Source: Chloroflexota bacterium
GTDB lineage: Bacteria > Chloroflexota > Dehalococcoidia > Lucifugimonadales > JAPUKM01
Reading direction: 5' to 3'
Length of the DNA: 24,699 nucleotides
NCBI GenBank assembly: GCA_027295645.1
Contig: JAPUKM010000072.1
Span: forward strand, 1 to 24,699
Of the stretch, positions 5,717 to 13,432 are shown piece after piece. The position numbers were made by a program, and so were the translations under genes. Below the pieces are notes generated by a model. The model did no database searches and was not told where the DNA came from. It worked only from the letters and a program-made list of their open reading frames with translations. Each line of letters starts with the position of its first letter. Positions within the stretch are counted from its first letter, which is position 1.

Positions 5717-6835
5717 TTAGAAACCGTTGACCGAGGCCCGCCTCCTCAACGTGGGATGTCGCCGGAGAAAGGGCGGTATGTCAAGGTCATCCTCGTTCTC
5801 CAACGTCTCCAGGTCCAGCTGCGAATAGATCAGCTCATGCTCTGGAATCATGTTCTCGGCGGCGGGAAAGCCTGTGGCGATGATGGTGACCTGCACCTCG
5901 TCGTCCAGCTTCGGGTCCTTGACTATGCCGAAGATAATGTTGGCATTGGGGTCAACCGCCTGTTCAATGACAGCGGCTGCTGCGTGGACCTCGTGCAGGG
6001 TCAGGTCCGCGCCGCCGGTTATGTTGTACAGCACTCCCTTGGCGCCGTCGATGGAGACGTCAAGAATCGGACTGTCGATGGCCGCCTTGGCCGCCTCGAC
6101 CGCTCGGTTCTCCCCGTGAGCGGAGCCGATCGCCATCCATGCCGGCCCGGCGCCACTCATGATCGCCTTTACATCGGCAAAGTCCAGGTTGATCTCTCCG
6201 GAGATCGTGACCAGCTCGGCGATGGCCTGCACCCCTTGGCGCAGCACATCGTCTGCCAGCTTGAACGCATCCTCGGCGGTCACGTCCTCCTCGCACAGGG
6301 CCATCAGCCGCTCGTTGGGGATGACGATCAGAGAGTCCACATGCTCTCGAAGCTTTTGGATTCCGTCTTCCGCCTGCTTTCGCCGCTTGTGCCCCTCAAA
6401 GAGAAAGGGCTTCGTTACAACACCAATGGTCAGAGCGCCGGTCTCTTTGGCGATCTCCGCCACCACCGGGCACGCTCCAGTGCCGGTGCCGCCACCCATG
6501 CCGGCGGCGATGAACACCATGTCCGAGCTTCGGAGAGCCTCGTACAGGTCTTCACGGTTCTCCTCCGCAGCGTCCTTACCCAGCTCCGGATCGCCGCCCA
6601 CGCCCAGGCCGCGAGTCAGCTTGTCGCCGATGCGGATCTTCAGCGGAATATCCGAACGCACCAGGTGCTGCGCATCGGTGTTCACCGCAACGTACTCAAT
6701 ACCCGGGTGCCGCTCGTGATACATCCGCGCTACGGCGTTGCAGCCTCCACCGCCCACGCCGATGACCTTGACCGTGGCGACACCGTTGAGGTCAGGCCCC
6801 TGCTCCACATCGGGAGTATGCTCTTCCATAAACAT
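5717..6835 (-). CDS. ftsZ: Cell division protein FtsZ
   Basis: This is the tubulin-like GTPase that forms the division ring. The 372-residue form is chosen because its ATG (MFMEEHTPD) follows AGAAGGAGGG at good spacing. A longer open frame reaches back into ftsA but has no such signal. Features are VKVIGVGGGGCNAV at 22-35, the tubulin signature GGGTGTG at 114-120, and the T7 loop NLDFADVKAIM from 216 with Asp218 and Asp221. The conserved tail DDLDIPPFLRR interacts with FtsA, and about 15 mostly basic residues follow it, whereas this motif usually sits at the very end. The gene begins 14 nt after the ftsA stop and is followed by a strong terminator. Confidence 0.97.
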   Translation of the reverse strand: MFMEEHTPDVEQGPDLNGVATVKVIGVGGGGCNAVARMYHERHPGIEYVAVNTDAQHLVRSDIPLKIRIGDKLTRGLGVGGDPELGKDAAEENREDLYEALRSSDMVFIAAGMGGGTGTGACPVVAEIAKETGALTIGVVTKPFLFEGHKRRKQAEDGIQKLREHVDSLIVIPNERLMALCEEDVTAEDAFKLADDVLRQGVQAIAELVTISGEINLDFADVKAIMSGAGPAWMAIGSAHGENRAVEAAKAAIDSPILDVSIDGAKGVLYNITGGADLTLHEVHAAAAVIEQAVDPNANIIFGIVKDPKLDDEVQVTIIATGFPAAENMIPEHELIYSQLDLETLENEDDLDIPPFLRRHPTLRRRASVNGF

Positions 6836-6849
6836 CGAACCCTCCTTCT

Positions 6850-8094
6850 CTAATCCTTCGTACCAATGAACTTTGAAAGCCATCGCAGCCAGTGGCGGCC
6901 CTTTTTGAAGGACTCGTTTCGCCGTTGGCGGCCGTAGGACTCCTGCTCCACGGGATGTCGGATCCCCCACAGCAGAATGCCTACACTGGTTGAATAGGTG
7001 GGGCTCTGCAGGTCCTCGGGGAGTCCCAGCAGGCCCGTTGGGGCTGCAATGCGCATGGGGCCGGGGATGAACTCCCCGGCCAGCTCAAGCCAGCCCGGCA
7101 GGTTGGAGGCACCGCCCGTGAACACAACGCCCGCTGGTGGCATCGCATCCAGACCGGCCTCCCGCACCTTCAGCAAGATCAATCGAAGGAGCTCTGACGC
7201 TCGATCGGACAGCGTCCCGCACAGCTCCCGTCTGCGGATACGGTAGGGCATGCCCTCATCGTATCCCTCCACCTCCACCCACTCCTCCGCATCCACTTCA
7301 TCCGGAAGCGCATGGCCTCCCTGAAGCTTGGCATCTTCAGCAATGTGGTAGGGAATCCCGTACGCTATGACCAGGTCGTTGGTGAACTGGAATCCGCCCA
7401 CCGGCAACACAGACGTGTTGCACATGACACCGTCGCTGAAGATGGCGATATCAGTAGTGCCACCTCCAATGTCAACCAGTACAACCCCCATCTCCTTCTC
7501 ATCGCCCGTGAGCACCGCCTCCGCGCTTGCCAGAGGTTCCAGCACCATGCTCCCCACGGAGATGTCCGCCCCCTCCACCGCACGGACAACATTGTCCATG
7601 GATGCCGCCTCGCCAATAATGGCGTGGGATTCCACAACCAGCTTCTTCCCGCTCAACCCCACCGGATTTCGGATCCCTTGGAGGTCGTCCACGTGGTATG
7701 ACTGGGGAATGACGTGGAGCAGCTCCTGGTCATGGGCAACCTTGGGATGGGACTGCCTGATCACCTGCTCCTTCTCTTTCAGAGAGATGGTCTGGTCTCC
7801 ATGGCCGTTGTTAAGGGATGACGAGCTATGTTCACTAATGATGTGTGTCCCGGTGACACCCACACAGGCCTTGGGCAACTCGCGGTCCAGGTCCCATGAC
7901 GCCATCTTCAGCGAGTCTCGAACGGACTCCTGCATCGCCCCCAGATCCACAACCAGCCCCTTCTTCATCCCTCGGGACGGCGCAACTCCCGTGCCGACCA
8001 CCTCCAACTCCGCGTTGGAAGAGACACGGGCAATGAGGGTGCACACCTTTGTTGTGCCCACATCTATGGCCATGTACAGCTTATCGTTCATCAT
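6850..8094 (-). CDS. ftsA: Cell division protein FtsA
   Basis: This actin-like ATPase tethers FtsZ filaments to the membrane. The start chosen (MMNDKLYMAIDVG, 414 residues) follows GGAGG at 7 nt. An upstream ATG would add 27 unrelated residues and has poor ribosome-site spacing. Actin-fold motifs are DVGTT (11-15, phosphate 1), DIGGGTTD (208-215, phosphate 2) and FTGGAS (325-330, adenosine). Residues of the SHS2/1C subdomain lie at about 80-160. The C-terminus FKKGRHWLRWLSKFIG is an amphipathic, basic helix suited to membrane binding. It lies 150 nt after rsmH and directly before ftsZ. None of the usual genes between rsmH and ftsA (ftsL, ftsI, mur, ftsW, ftsQ) is present. Confidence 0.96.
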   Translation of the reverse strand: MMNDKLYMAIDVGTTKVCTLIARVSSNAELEVVGTGVAPSRGMKKGLVVDLGAMQESVRDSLKMASWDLDRELPKACVGVTGTHIISEHSSSSLNNGHGDQTISLKEKEQVIRQSHPKVAHDQELLHVIPQSYHVDDLQGIRNPVGLSGKKLVVESHAIIGEAASMDNVVRAVEGADISVGSMVLEPLASAEAVLTGDEKEMGVVLVDIGGGTTDIAIFSDGVMCNTSVLPVGGFQFTNDLVIAYGIPYHIAEDAKLQGGHALPDEVDAEEWVEVEGYDEGMPYRIRRRELCGTLSDRASELLRLILLKVREAGLDAMPPAGVVFTGGASNLPGWLELAGEFIPGPMRIAAPTGLLGLPEDLQSPTYSTSVGILLWGIRHPVEQESYGRQRRNESFKKGRHWLRWLSKFIGTKD

Positions 8095-8188
8095 CTTCCT
8101 TCCTCCCACTGGATTCTGGCCGGATGAGAGAGCGGGTTCAGGAAGGCGGACAGCAATTGGGGTTTGACTAGGCATGATTAAAATTAGT

Positions 8189-8207
8189 CCTCCAAAAGTC
8201 CTGGAGG
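8189..8207 (-). other. Short hairpin between rsmH and ftsA
   Basis: CCTCCA (8202-8207) and TGGAGG (8189-8194) pair on the minus strand around a 7-nt loop and are followed by ACTAATTTTAATC. This could be a weak or partial terminator after rsmH that lets some transcription through to ftsA. The T-content is too scattered to call it a terminator outright. Confidence 0.35.
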
Positions 8208-8244
8208 TCTGGCGAACAGGCCGCCGCCTCCCTGAGCCGCTCAG

Positions 8245-9201
8245 TTATCTTTCCGGACCTCCCGTACCAAGAGTCATCCCCGCTCGCAAACGGGCGCTGC
8301 GAACGCGAGGATTCTCCTGAATCTCGTCAGCTGTTGGCTTGATCACCTTCTTGGTCAGAATACGGAGAGTTGCCTTATGGCCACAGACGCATTGGGGGCG
8401 CTCCGGTGGGCATATGCAATCGCGGGATTCCTGTCGGAAGAACAGCTTCACAATCCGGTCTTCCAGAGAGTGGTAGGCGATCACAGCCAACCGTCCTCCC
8501 TGGCTCAGGACTCGGACCGCCTGCTCCAAGAACGTCTCCAGGTTCTCCAGGTCGCCGTTGACACGCATTCGGAGCGCCTGGAATGACCTGGTTGCCGGAT
8601 GGATGCGCCGGCCACGCCGAGGCACCGCACCCTCAATGACCCGTGCCAACTCCTGCGCCGCGTATATTGGCCGATGCCGGACTATGGCACGCGCAATCCT
8701 CCGTGCCTGTGGCTCCTCACCATAGGTGGCAATCACCCGCCGCAACTCCTCCTCGGAATAGCTATTCACAATGTCGGAGGCGGTGAGCTGCTGGTTCGGG
8801 TTCAAGCGCATATCAAGGGAGGCATCGCGGAAGCTGAAGCCGCGCGATGCCTGGTCCAGCTGATAAGAGGAGAGCCCCAGATCCAAAAGAACGGCGGTAA
8901 CGGGGTGGAACCTGTGCTGCTGTACAATGCTCGCCAGGTTGGAGAAGTTATCATTGACCAGGTTGATCCGGTTTACGAACGGCTGCAGCCGCCCACGGGC
9001 GCGCTCCAAGCTCTCCGGGTCCGCATCGATGCCAAGCATCTCTCCGTTCGGAGCCGTGGCCTCCAGCAGGGTGACGGCATGACCGCCATCACCCACCGTG
9101 GCGTCTATCCACCGATCGCCGGGGATCAGAGCCAGAAGGTCATGGACCTCCCGGATAAGCGCTGGGCTATGGTACCGACCCCGATACTCAGCAGACTTCA
9201 T
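8245..9201 (-). CDS. rsmH: 16S rRNA (cytosine(1402)-N4)-methyltransferase RsmH
   Basis: It methylates C1402 in the decoding site of 16S rRNA using S-adenosylmethionine. The 318-residue length is normal. Motifs are YHSPALIREV near the N-terminus, the SAM-binding loop DATVGDGGHA (33-42), LGIDADPESLERA, and the family block LLDLGLSSYQLD followed by RGFSFRDASLDMRLNP. Late motifs are HPATRSFQALRMRVN, VIAYHSLEDRIVK and a cysteine-bearing CICPPERPQCVCG segment. The ATG follows GAGGGC. The gene normally opens the division/cell-wall cluster after mraZ. Here mraZ is absent, and a plausible promoter with a direct repeat stands immediately upstream. Confidence 0.97.
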   Translation of the reverse strand: MKSAEYRGRYHSPALIREVHDLLALIPGDRWIDATVGDGGHAVTLLEATAPNGEMLGIDADPESLERARGRLQPFVNRINLVNDNFSNLASIVQQHRFHPVTAVLLDLGLSSYQLDQASRGFSFRDASLDMRLNPNQQLTASDIVNSYSEEELRRVIATYGEEPQARRIARAIVRHRPIYAAQELARVIEGAVPRRGRRIHPATRSFQALRMRVNGDLENLETFLEQAVRVLSQGGRLAVIAYHSLEDRIVKLFFRQESRDCICPPERPQCVCGHKATLRILTKKVIKPTADEIQENPRVRSARLRAGMTLGTGGPER

Positions 9202-9218
9202 GTGCCCTCGCAGATAAT

Positions 9219-9249
9219 CTGATTCTTACCGAATCTGCTGATTTTTACC
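9219..9249 (-). repeat. Direct repeat overlapping the rsmH promoter start region
   Basis: On the minus strand GGTAAAAATCAG (9238-9249) and GGTAAGAATCAG (9219-9230) are direct repeats differing at one base, 19 bp apart. The first copy contains the -10 box and the second lies in the early leader. They could be operator half-sites for an unknown regulator. They do not look like the GTGGG boxes used by MraZ. Confidence 0.45.
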
Positions 9250-9270
9250 ATATTTTTTGGAGGATGTCAA
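9242..9270 (-). promoter_or_regulatory. Promoter of rsmH-ftsA-ftsZ
   Basis: The minus strand shows a perfect TTGACA (9265-9270), a 17-bp spacer and TAAAAA (9242-9247), with TGG directly before the -10 as in extended -10 promoters. The DNA around it is markedly AT-rich compared with its neighbours. The start would be near 9235, about 35 nt before the ATG. Confidence 0.7.
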
Positions 9271-9427
9271 GCATTTTCCGTAGAATTCAGTAATATATCC
9301 TTAGTTTACCAGGGGTGAATATACGAAAACAAACATTTGTTCTACTTGCCTCATCCGAAACAGACCGCATCAACCGACCCATCGCCACGGGCTCTGAGAT
9401 ATTCCCTATGCTATGATTGCCGGGCTC

Positions 9428-9919
9428 ATGTTTACCTTCGGAGTCCTTACCAGCAGCGATTCGGGTGCCCGGGGCCAGCGGGATGACACCAGCGGCAGAC
9501 GGATTCGGGAACTCTTAGTAGCGGCCGGCTTCGAATTTCAGCGATACGAACTGGTTCCCGATGAGCAAGGCATCGTAGAGGACCGCCTGCGCTCCTGGGC
9601 TGACCAGGAGAACCTGCACCTCATCGTGACTACCGGCGCCACCGGCCTCACCGCCCGGGATGTCATGCCGGAGGCCACCCGCGCCGTTATCCACCGGGAG
9701 GTGCCGGGTATGGCCGAGGCCATGCGGGTCCAGACCCTCCACCACACTCCCCTCGCCATGATCAGCCGCGCAGTCGTCGGCGTCCGTGGGAGGACCCTCA
9801 TCGTCAACCTGCCGGGCAGCCCCAAAGCCGTCCAGCAGTGTCTGGATGTGGTGCTGCCCGTCCTTCCCCACGCCCTGGAGATGCTGCAGGAGCACCCTCC
9901 CTCTCATGACCCACTATGA
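9428..9919 (+). CDS. MogA/MoaB-family molybdopterin adenylyltransferase
   Basis: The family adenylates molybdopterin (MogA, MoaB) during molybdenum cofactor synthesis. The 163-residue protein begins FTFGVLTSSDSGARGQRDDTSGRRIRELL, the usual opening of the fold. LIVTTGATGLTARDVMPEAT carries the TTGxTG(L/I)xxRDxxPEAT signature, and HREVPGMAEAMR and LIVNLPGSPKAV follow. I use the ATG opening MFTFGVLT, since an earlier ATG 15 nt upstream only adds MIAGL. Neither has a clear Shine-Dalgarno. It is divergent from rsmH and followed 67 nt later by trmD. No other cofactor gene is present, so MogA and MoaB cannot be told apart, and a damage-repair or CinA-like role is possible but less likely. Confidence 0.88.
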   Translation: MFTFGVLTSSDSGARGQRDDTSGRRIRELLVAAGFEFQRYELVPDEQGIVEDRLRSWADQENLHLIVTTGATGLTARDVMPEATRAVIHREVPGMAEAMRVQTLHHTPLAMISRAVVGVRGRTLIVNLPGSPKAVQQCLDVVLPVLPHALEMLQEHPPSHDPL

Positions 9920-9942
9920 TCTGGTAGGCACCGGACAATACA

Positions 9943-9948
9943 TATAAT
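9943..9948 (+). promoter_or_regulatory. Candidate -10 box of trmD
   Basis: A perfect TATAAT stands 39 bp before the trmD ATG in a short AT-rich gap. No -35 box close to consensus is seen at 16-18 bp spacing, so this is only a candidate promoter. Confidence 0.35.
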
Positions 9949-9986
9949 AAGGAAGAGCGTCAGTAAACCTGCTCCTTGAACCGCAC

Positions 9987-10742
9987 ATGCGCATCCACAT
10001 CTTCACCCTCTTCCCGGAGATGTTCCAGGGCCCCTTGGACCACAGCATCCTGGGCCGTGCCGCGGCCGGCGGCCTGCTCGATCTGTCTCTCCACAACATC
10101 CGCGACCATGCCGATGGCCCCCACCGCAGCGTCGACGACTATCCGTATGGAGGTGGGCCGGGTATGGTGATGAAGCCCGAACCCCTATTTGCAGCCGTTG
10201 AATCGGTGCTCGGGAGCACTTCGCCTGGATTCCCGGTAGTCCTGCTCACCCCGCAGGGCAGGCAGTTCACCCAAGCGGAGGCCCAGCGCCTCGCGACGGA
10301 GCCCACCGTAGCCCTCATCTGCGGCCACTACCAGGGCGTGGACGAGCGGATACGGCGGCACCTGGCCACCGAGGAGTTGAGCATCGGAGACTACGTCCTC
10401 ACCGGCGGAGAGCTTGCGGCCATGGTCGTGGTGGATGCCGTGGCCAGACTGCTGCCCGGCGTTCTGGGCTCCGCCGAAGCAGCCGCCGCGGACTCGTACG
10501 CCACCGGCCTGCTGCAGCATCCTCACTACACCCGCCCCGCGCAGTTCAGAGGCTGGTCCGTGCCTGAGATACTCCTCTCAGGCAACCATGAACAGATCGC
10601 CCGCTGGCGCAGGGAACAGTCGCTTCGCCACACCCGGGAGCGCAGGCCTGATCTGCTGCAATCGGCACCACTATCGGAGGAGGAGCGCCGTCTTCTGAAC
10701 ACCCCTGATCAACTCACCCGTGACCCCTCATCCACAGACTGA
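9987..10742 (+). CDS. trmD: tRNA (guanine(37)-N1)-methyltransferase TrmD
   Basis: It methylates G37 next to the anticodon and so prevents frameshifting. The 251-residue protein opens MRIHIFTLFPEMF and has YGGGPGM (54-60), LICGHYQGVDERI (110-122) and the trefoil-knot SAM site LSIGDYVLTGGE from 131. Asp169 (ADS) corresponds to the catalytic Asp of the E. coli enzyme, and LLQHPHYTRP follows. There is no Shine-Dalgarno before the ATG; the start rests on the conserved N-terminus. Its usual partners rpsP and rimM are absent, and rplS lies 3.9 kb downstream, so the common trmD-rplS pair is broken by a membrane protein, PrkA and an oxidoreductase. Confidence 0.97.
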   Translation: MRIHIFTLFPEMFQGPLDHSILGRAAAGGLLDLSLHNIRDHADGPHRSVDDYPYGGGPGMVMKPEPLFAAVESVLGSTSPGFPVVLLTPQGRQFTQAEAQRLATEPTVALICGHYQGVDERIRRHLATEELSIGDYVLTGGELAAMVVVDAVARLLPGVLGSAEAAAADSYATGLLQHPHYTRPAQFRGWSVPEILLSGNHEQIARWRREQSLRHTRERRPDLLQSAPLSEEERRLLNTPDQLTRDPSSTD

Positions 10743-10759
10743 GATCAAGGGAGCCAAAC

Positions 10760-10788
10760 TTGACACCACTGCTGGGTGCCCCTATCAT
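10760..10788 (+). promoter_or_regulatory. Sigma70-like promoter of the six-helix membrane protein gene
   Basis: A perfect TTGACA (10760-10765), a 17-bp spacer and TATCAT (10783-10788, 5/6) lie just after the trmD stop. The start would be near 10795, leaving a leader of about 105 nt before the ATG at 10900. It probably also drives prkA. Confidence 0.75.
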
Positions 10789-10843
10789 CGATGCGAAGCG
10801 TCCGTCCCAAAGGGGCTTGTGACGCTAGATTGCCGCAGAGAGA

Positions 10844-10857
10844 GAGGACACGTCCTC
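10844..10857 (+). repeat. Short palindrome in the leader
   Basis: GAGGAC and GTCCTC form a perfect inverted repeat with a 2-bp centre, about 50 bp after the predicted start. The centre is too tight for a stable RNA hairpin, so a protein-binding half-site pair is possible. It may be chance. Confidence 0.3.
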
Positions 10858-10899
10858 CGCTCCTGCGCCTTAAATTGCACTCTTAACAGGAGGCTAGAT

Positions 10900-11442
10900 A
10901 TGGTAGGTCTTTTCCTCATCCTCTTAGCTGCCCTACTCTTTGCCCAGGCCTGGTACTTCCTGGGTCTCTACTCGGACGCACGGACCTTCGGACTACTCAC
11001 CGCCGCACTGGCGTTTGGCATGGCAGCTACCGTGGGTGGCACCTTTGACCCGGTCATCCTCAACGAGGAAGCCGCACTGCTTATCGTCGGCTTCCGGGCC
11101 TTTGTCATCCTCTGGGCTGTCTACGGCGCCGCTGTTGCCGCCCACGGCCTCTGGGGCTTCGAGGAGCGGGCCATCGGCTTCCACGCCCTCTTCCTCTGGG
11201 GCATATCCATGGCCTTCGTCGCCTTGCCCTGGTTCGTCGACACCGATCTGATCTCAGGAGAGGCGGCCGCCGTCCTCAGCGGCTCCGCCCTCGTCCTCTC
11301 CATCCTCTCAGCCATGGTCTTCTTCCACCTGGCCATCCCCTTCCGAGAGCTCCGCACCGTAGCGGGCTGGGTCCTGCTCGTCGGCGCTGTCGTCGTCTCT
11401 ATCCTTGGGCTGGCCGTCTTCTTTGACCTGGTTCCGGCGTAA
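10900..11442 (+). CDS. Six-transmembrane-helix protein, unknown function
   Basis: The ATG at 10900 follows AGGAGG at 6 nt and opens directly into a membrane helix. Longer frames upstream have no such signal and cross the promoter. The 180 residues contain about six hydrophobic segments (roughly 1-24, 28-47, 58-82, 94-114, 121-146 and 153-178) joined by short loops, with an acidic DTDLISGE loop before the fifth. Size and helix number resemble AmiS/UreI-type channels, but I see no diagnostic motif and do not assign it. It has its own promoter, and prkA begins 25 nt downstream, so the two are likely co-transcribed. Confidence 0.82.
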   Translation: MVGLFLILLAALLFAQAWYFLGLYSDARTFGLLTAALAFGMAATVGGTFDPVILNEEAALLIVGFRAFVILWAVYGAAVAAHGLWGFEERAIGFHALFLWGISMAFVALPWFVDTDLISGEAAAVLSGSALVLSILSAMVFFHLAIPFRELRTVAGWVLLVGAVVVSILGLAVFFDLVPA

Positions 11443-11467
11443 GGCTGACGCCACCTCTGTGATTCCC

Positions 11468-13426
11468 ATGGACCTGGAGCAGCTACTGGCGGCGGCTGAA
11501 CGGGAAGAGGAGCGTTTCCTCTGGGAGGGCACCTTTGCCCAGTACCTCCGTATGGTGATGGAGCAGCCCGCCATCACCCGGCTCTCCCACGCCCGCGTCT
11601 ACGATATGATCATCACCAACGGTGTGGAGACCGGGCCCCACGGGGAGCGGGTCTACGGCCTGTTCAAGGACCATATCTTTGGCATGGAGGGACCGCTGGA
11701 CCGCCTGGTGCAGTACTTCGCTTCGGCGGCCCAGGGCTTTGAGATCAGAAAGCGCATCCTCCTGCTCCTGGGCCCGCCGGCCAGCGGCAAATCGTCCATC
11801 GTCAACCTGATCAAGAGAGGCCTTGAGCAGTACACCCGCGATGAGGGCGGCGCCGTGTACGCAATCAAGGGCTGCCCTATGCAGGAGGAGCCCCTCCACC
11901 TCATTCCCAAGGAGCTGCGGTCCCAGGTGAAACAGGAGTTCGGCCTCCACATTGAGGGCGACCTGTGCCCCCGCTGCGGCTATGCACTGCGACACCAGTA
12001 CAACGGGCGCATCTCTGAGGTCCAGGTACGGCGCGTCACCCTCAGCGAGCGCGAGAGTGCCGGCATCGGCAGCTTCGTCTCCTCGGATCCGGGCAGCCAG
12101 AACCTCGGACTCCTGGTTGGCAGCATCGATACCAACCAGATGACCGGTGACCGGCTGGACGTGGCCGGACGCGCCTATCGCCTTGACGGCGAGCTCAACG
12201 TCGCCAACCGCGGGATCATGGAGTTCGCCGAGTTCTTCAAGACGGAAGAGACCCTTCTCAGGGTGCTTCTGGGCCTGGCCCAGGAGCAGGAGATCAAGAT
12301 GGGGCGGTTCGGCTCCGTGTATGCGGACGAGGCTATTATCGCCCACAGCAATGAGGGCGACTTCGTAGAATTTAGCGCCAACCCCAAAACAGAGGCACTC
12401 CTGGACCGGATCATCACCATCAAGATCCCTTACAACCTCAGGGTAAGCGAGGAGCAGCACATATATGACCTGATGCTCCAGGCTGGCGGCTTCCAGGAGG
12501 CTGGCGTCCATATCTCCCCCCTGGCCCTGCCGGTCATGGCCACCTTCGCCGTACTCTCCCGCTTCGATCCACCGGAAAAGCAGGGGATGTCCCTGGCGGA
12601 CAAGCTCCGCCTCTATGACGGACAGCACGTGCCGCCCTTCACCCATGAGGACCTGGCCGAGATGCAGGAGGAACACCCTGACGAGGGAATGACCGGCATC
12701 TCTCCCCGCTACGTGCTGAACAAGCTCTCCAACGTGGTGACGGAGCGTTCCCACGGCTGCGTCTTCGCCCTCACGGCGCTCAATGCGCTGTGGGAGGGCC
12801 TCCGTGAGCACATCGCCCTGGCGTCCGGCGACCGGGCGCGGTACGCCACCCTTCTTCAGGAGGCCGTCAAACAGTACGACCACCTGGCCCGTGGGGCCGT
12901 GCGCCGTGCCCATGTGGATGAGTTTGAGCGGGAGGCCTCACGCCTCTTCGACCTCTACCGCGCCAGCGTCCAGGCCCACTGCCAGAACGGCAAGATGAGG
13001 GACCCACAGACCGGCGTTGAGATGTCGCCTGATGAGAAGGCCATGCGCCGCCTGGAGGAGAGCCTCGGCATCACAGAGCGTGGCAAGGCCAAGTTCCGGA
13101 AAGAGGTCTGCGAAAGCCTGAGCAGGGCCGAAAGCCTGGGCCTGAAGCCGAACCACACGACAGTACCCCAGATCCGCGAGGGTATCGAGCAGCTGCTCTT
13201 CCCCGGCCCCAAGGAGCTTGAGCGTACCCTCTTCCCTTCCAGTCGGCGGGAGGTGGAGGACGAGCGCAACAAGGCCGCCATGCTGCAACGGCTCGAACAG
13301 CTCTACGACTACTGCAACGAGTGTTCTCAGGACCTGGTCGACTACGTCGGGTTCAGTCTCCGTGGCGGCCAGGCCGTCCGCGTCACCAGGGCCAACCGTG
13401 TCCGCTGGGACTGGAAGCTTCGCTAG
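11468..13426 (+). CDS. prkA: PrkA-family serine protein kinase (AAA+ domain)
   Basis: PrkA (YeaG in E. coli) is an AAA+ protein with serine kinase or protease-linked activity in stress and starvation responses. The 652 residues hold the Walker A motif GPPASGKS (102-109) and a CPRC pair (167, 170) typical of this family. They also hold the block GIGSFVSSDPGSQNLGLLVGSID, then ELNVANRGIMEFAEFFK and GRFGSVYADEAIIAHSNEGDF, where the family's AAA core is highly conserved. The C-terminal half (about 380 on) matches the PrkA domain, ending in YVGFSLRGGQ and WDWKLR. The chosen ATG (MDLEQLL) lacks a clear Shine-Dalgarno; an in-frame upstream extension overlaps the membrane gene and is less likely. The common partners, a DUF444 (YeaH) protein and SpoVR, are not adjacent. 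Confidence 0.93.
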   Translation: MDLEQLLAAAEREEERFLWEGTFAQYLRMVMEQPAITRLSHARVYDMIITNGVETGPHGERVYGLFKDHIFGMEGPLDRLVQYFASAAQGFEIRKRILLLLGPPASGKSSIVNLIKRGLEQYTRDEGGAVYAIKGCPMQEEPLHLIPKELRSQVKQEFGLHIEGDLCPRCGYALRHQYNGRISEVQVRRVTLSERESAGIGSFVSSDPGSQNLGLLVGSIDTNQMTGDRLDVAGRAYRLDGELNVANRGIMEFAEFFKTEETLLRVLLGLAQEQEIKMGRFGSVYADEAIIAHSNEGDFVEFSANPKTEALLDRIITIKIPYNLRVSEEQHIYDLMLQAGGFQEAGVHISPLALPVMATFAVLSRFDPPEKQGMSLADKLRLYDGQHVPPFTHEDLAEMQEEHPDEGMTGISPRYVLNKLSNVVTERSHGCVFALTALNALWEGLREHIALASGDRARYATLLQEAVKQYDHLARGAVRRAHVDEFEREASRLFDLYRASVQAHCQNGKMRDPQTGVEMSPDEKAMRRLEESLGITERGKAKFRKEVCESLSRAESLGLKPNHTTVPQIREGIEQLLFPGPKELERTLFPSSRREVEDERNKAAMLQRLEQLYDYCNECSQDLVDYVGFSLRGGQAVRVTRANRVRWDWKLR

Positions 13427-13432
13427 CCCCCC

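Noticed and set aside
6836..6970. Longer FtsZ start extending 45 codons into ftsA
   Set aside because: The extension overlaps conserved FtsA codons, while the shorter start has a perfect AGGAGG-type site at good spacing.
10900..11442. Assignment of the six-helix protein to the AmiS/UreI channel family
   Set aside because: Only size and helix count agree. No diagnostic motif is visible, so it is left as unknown.
11483..12913. Minus-strand open frame (476 codons) opposite prkA
   Set aside because: Antisense shadow of an intact conserved gene, low-complexity composition, no ribosome site or domain.
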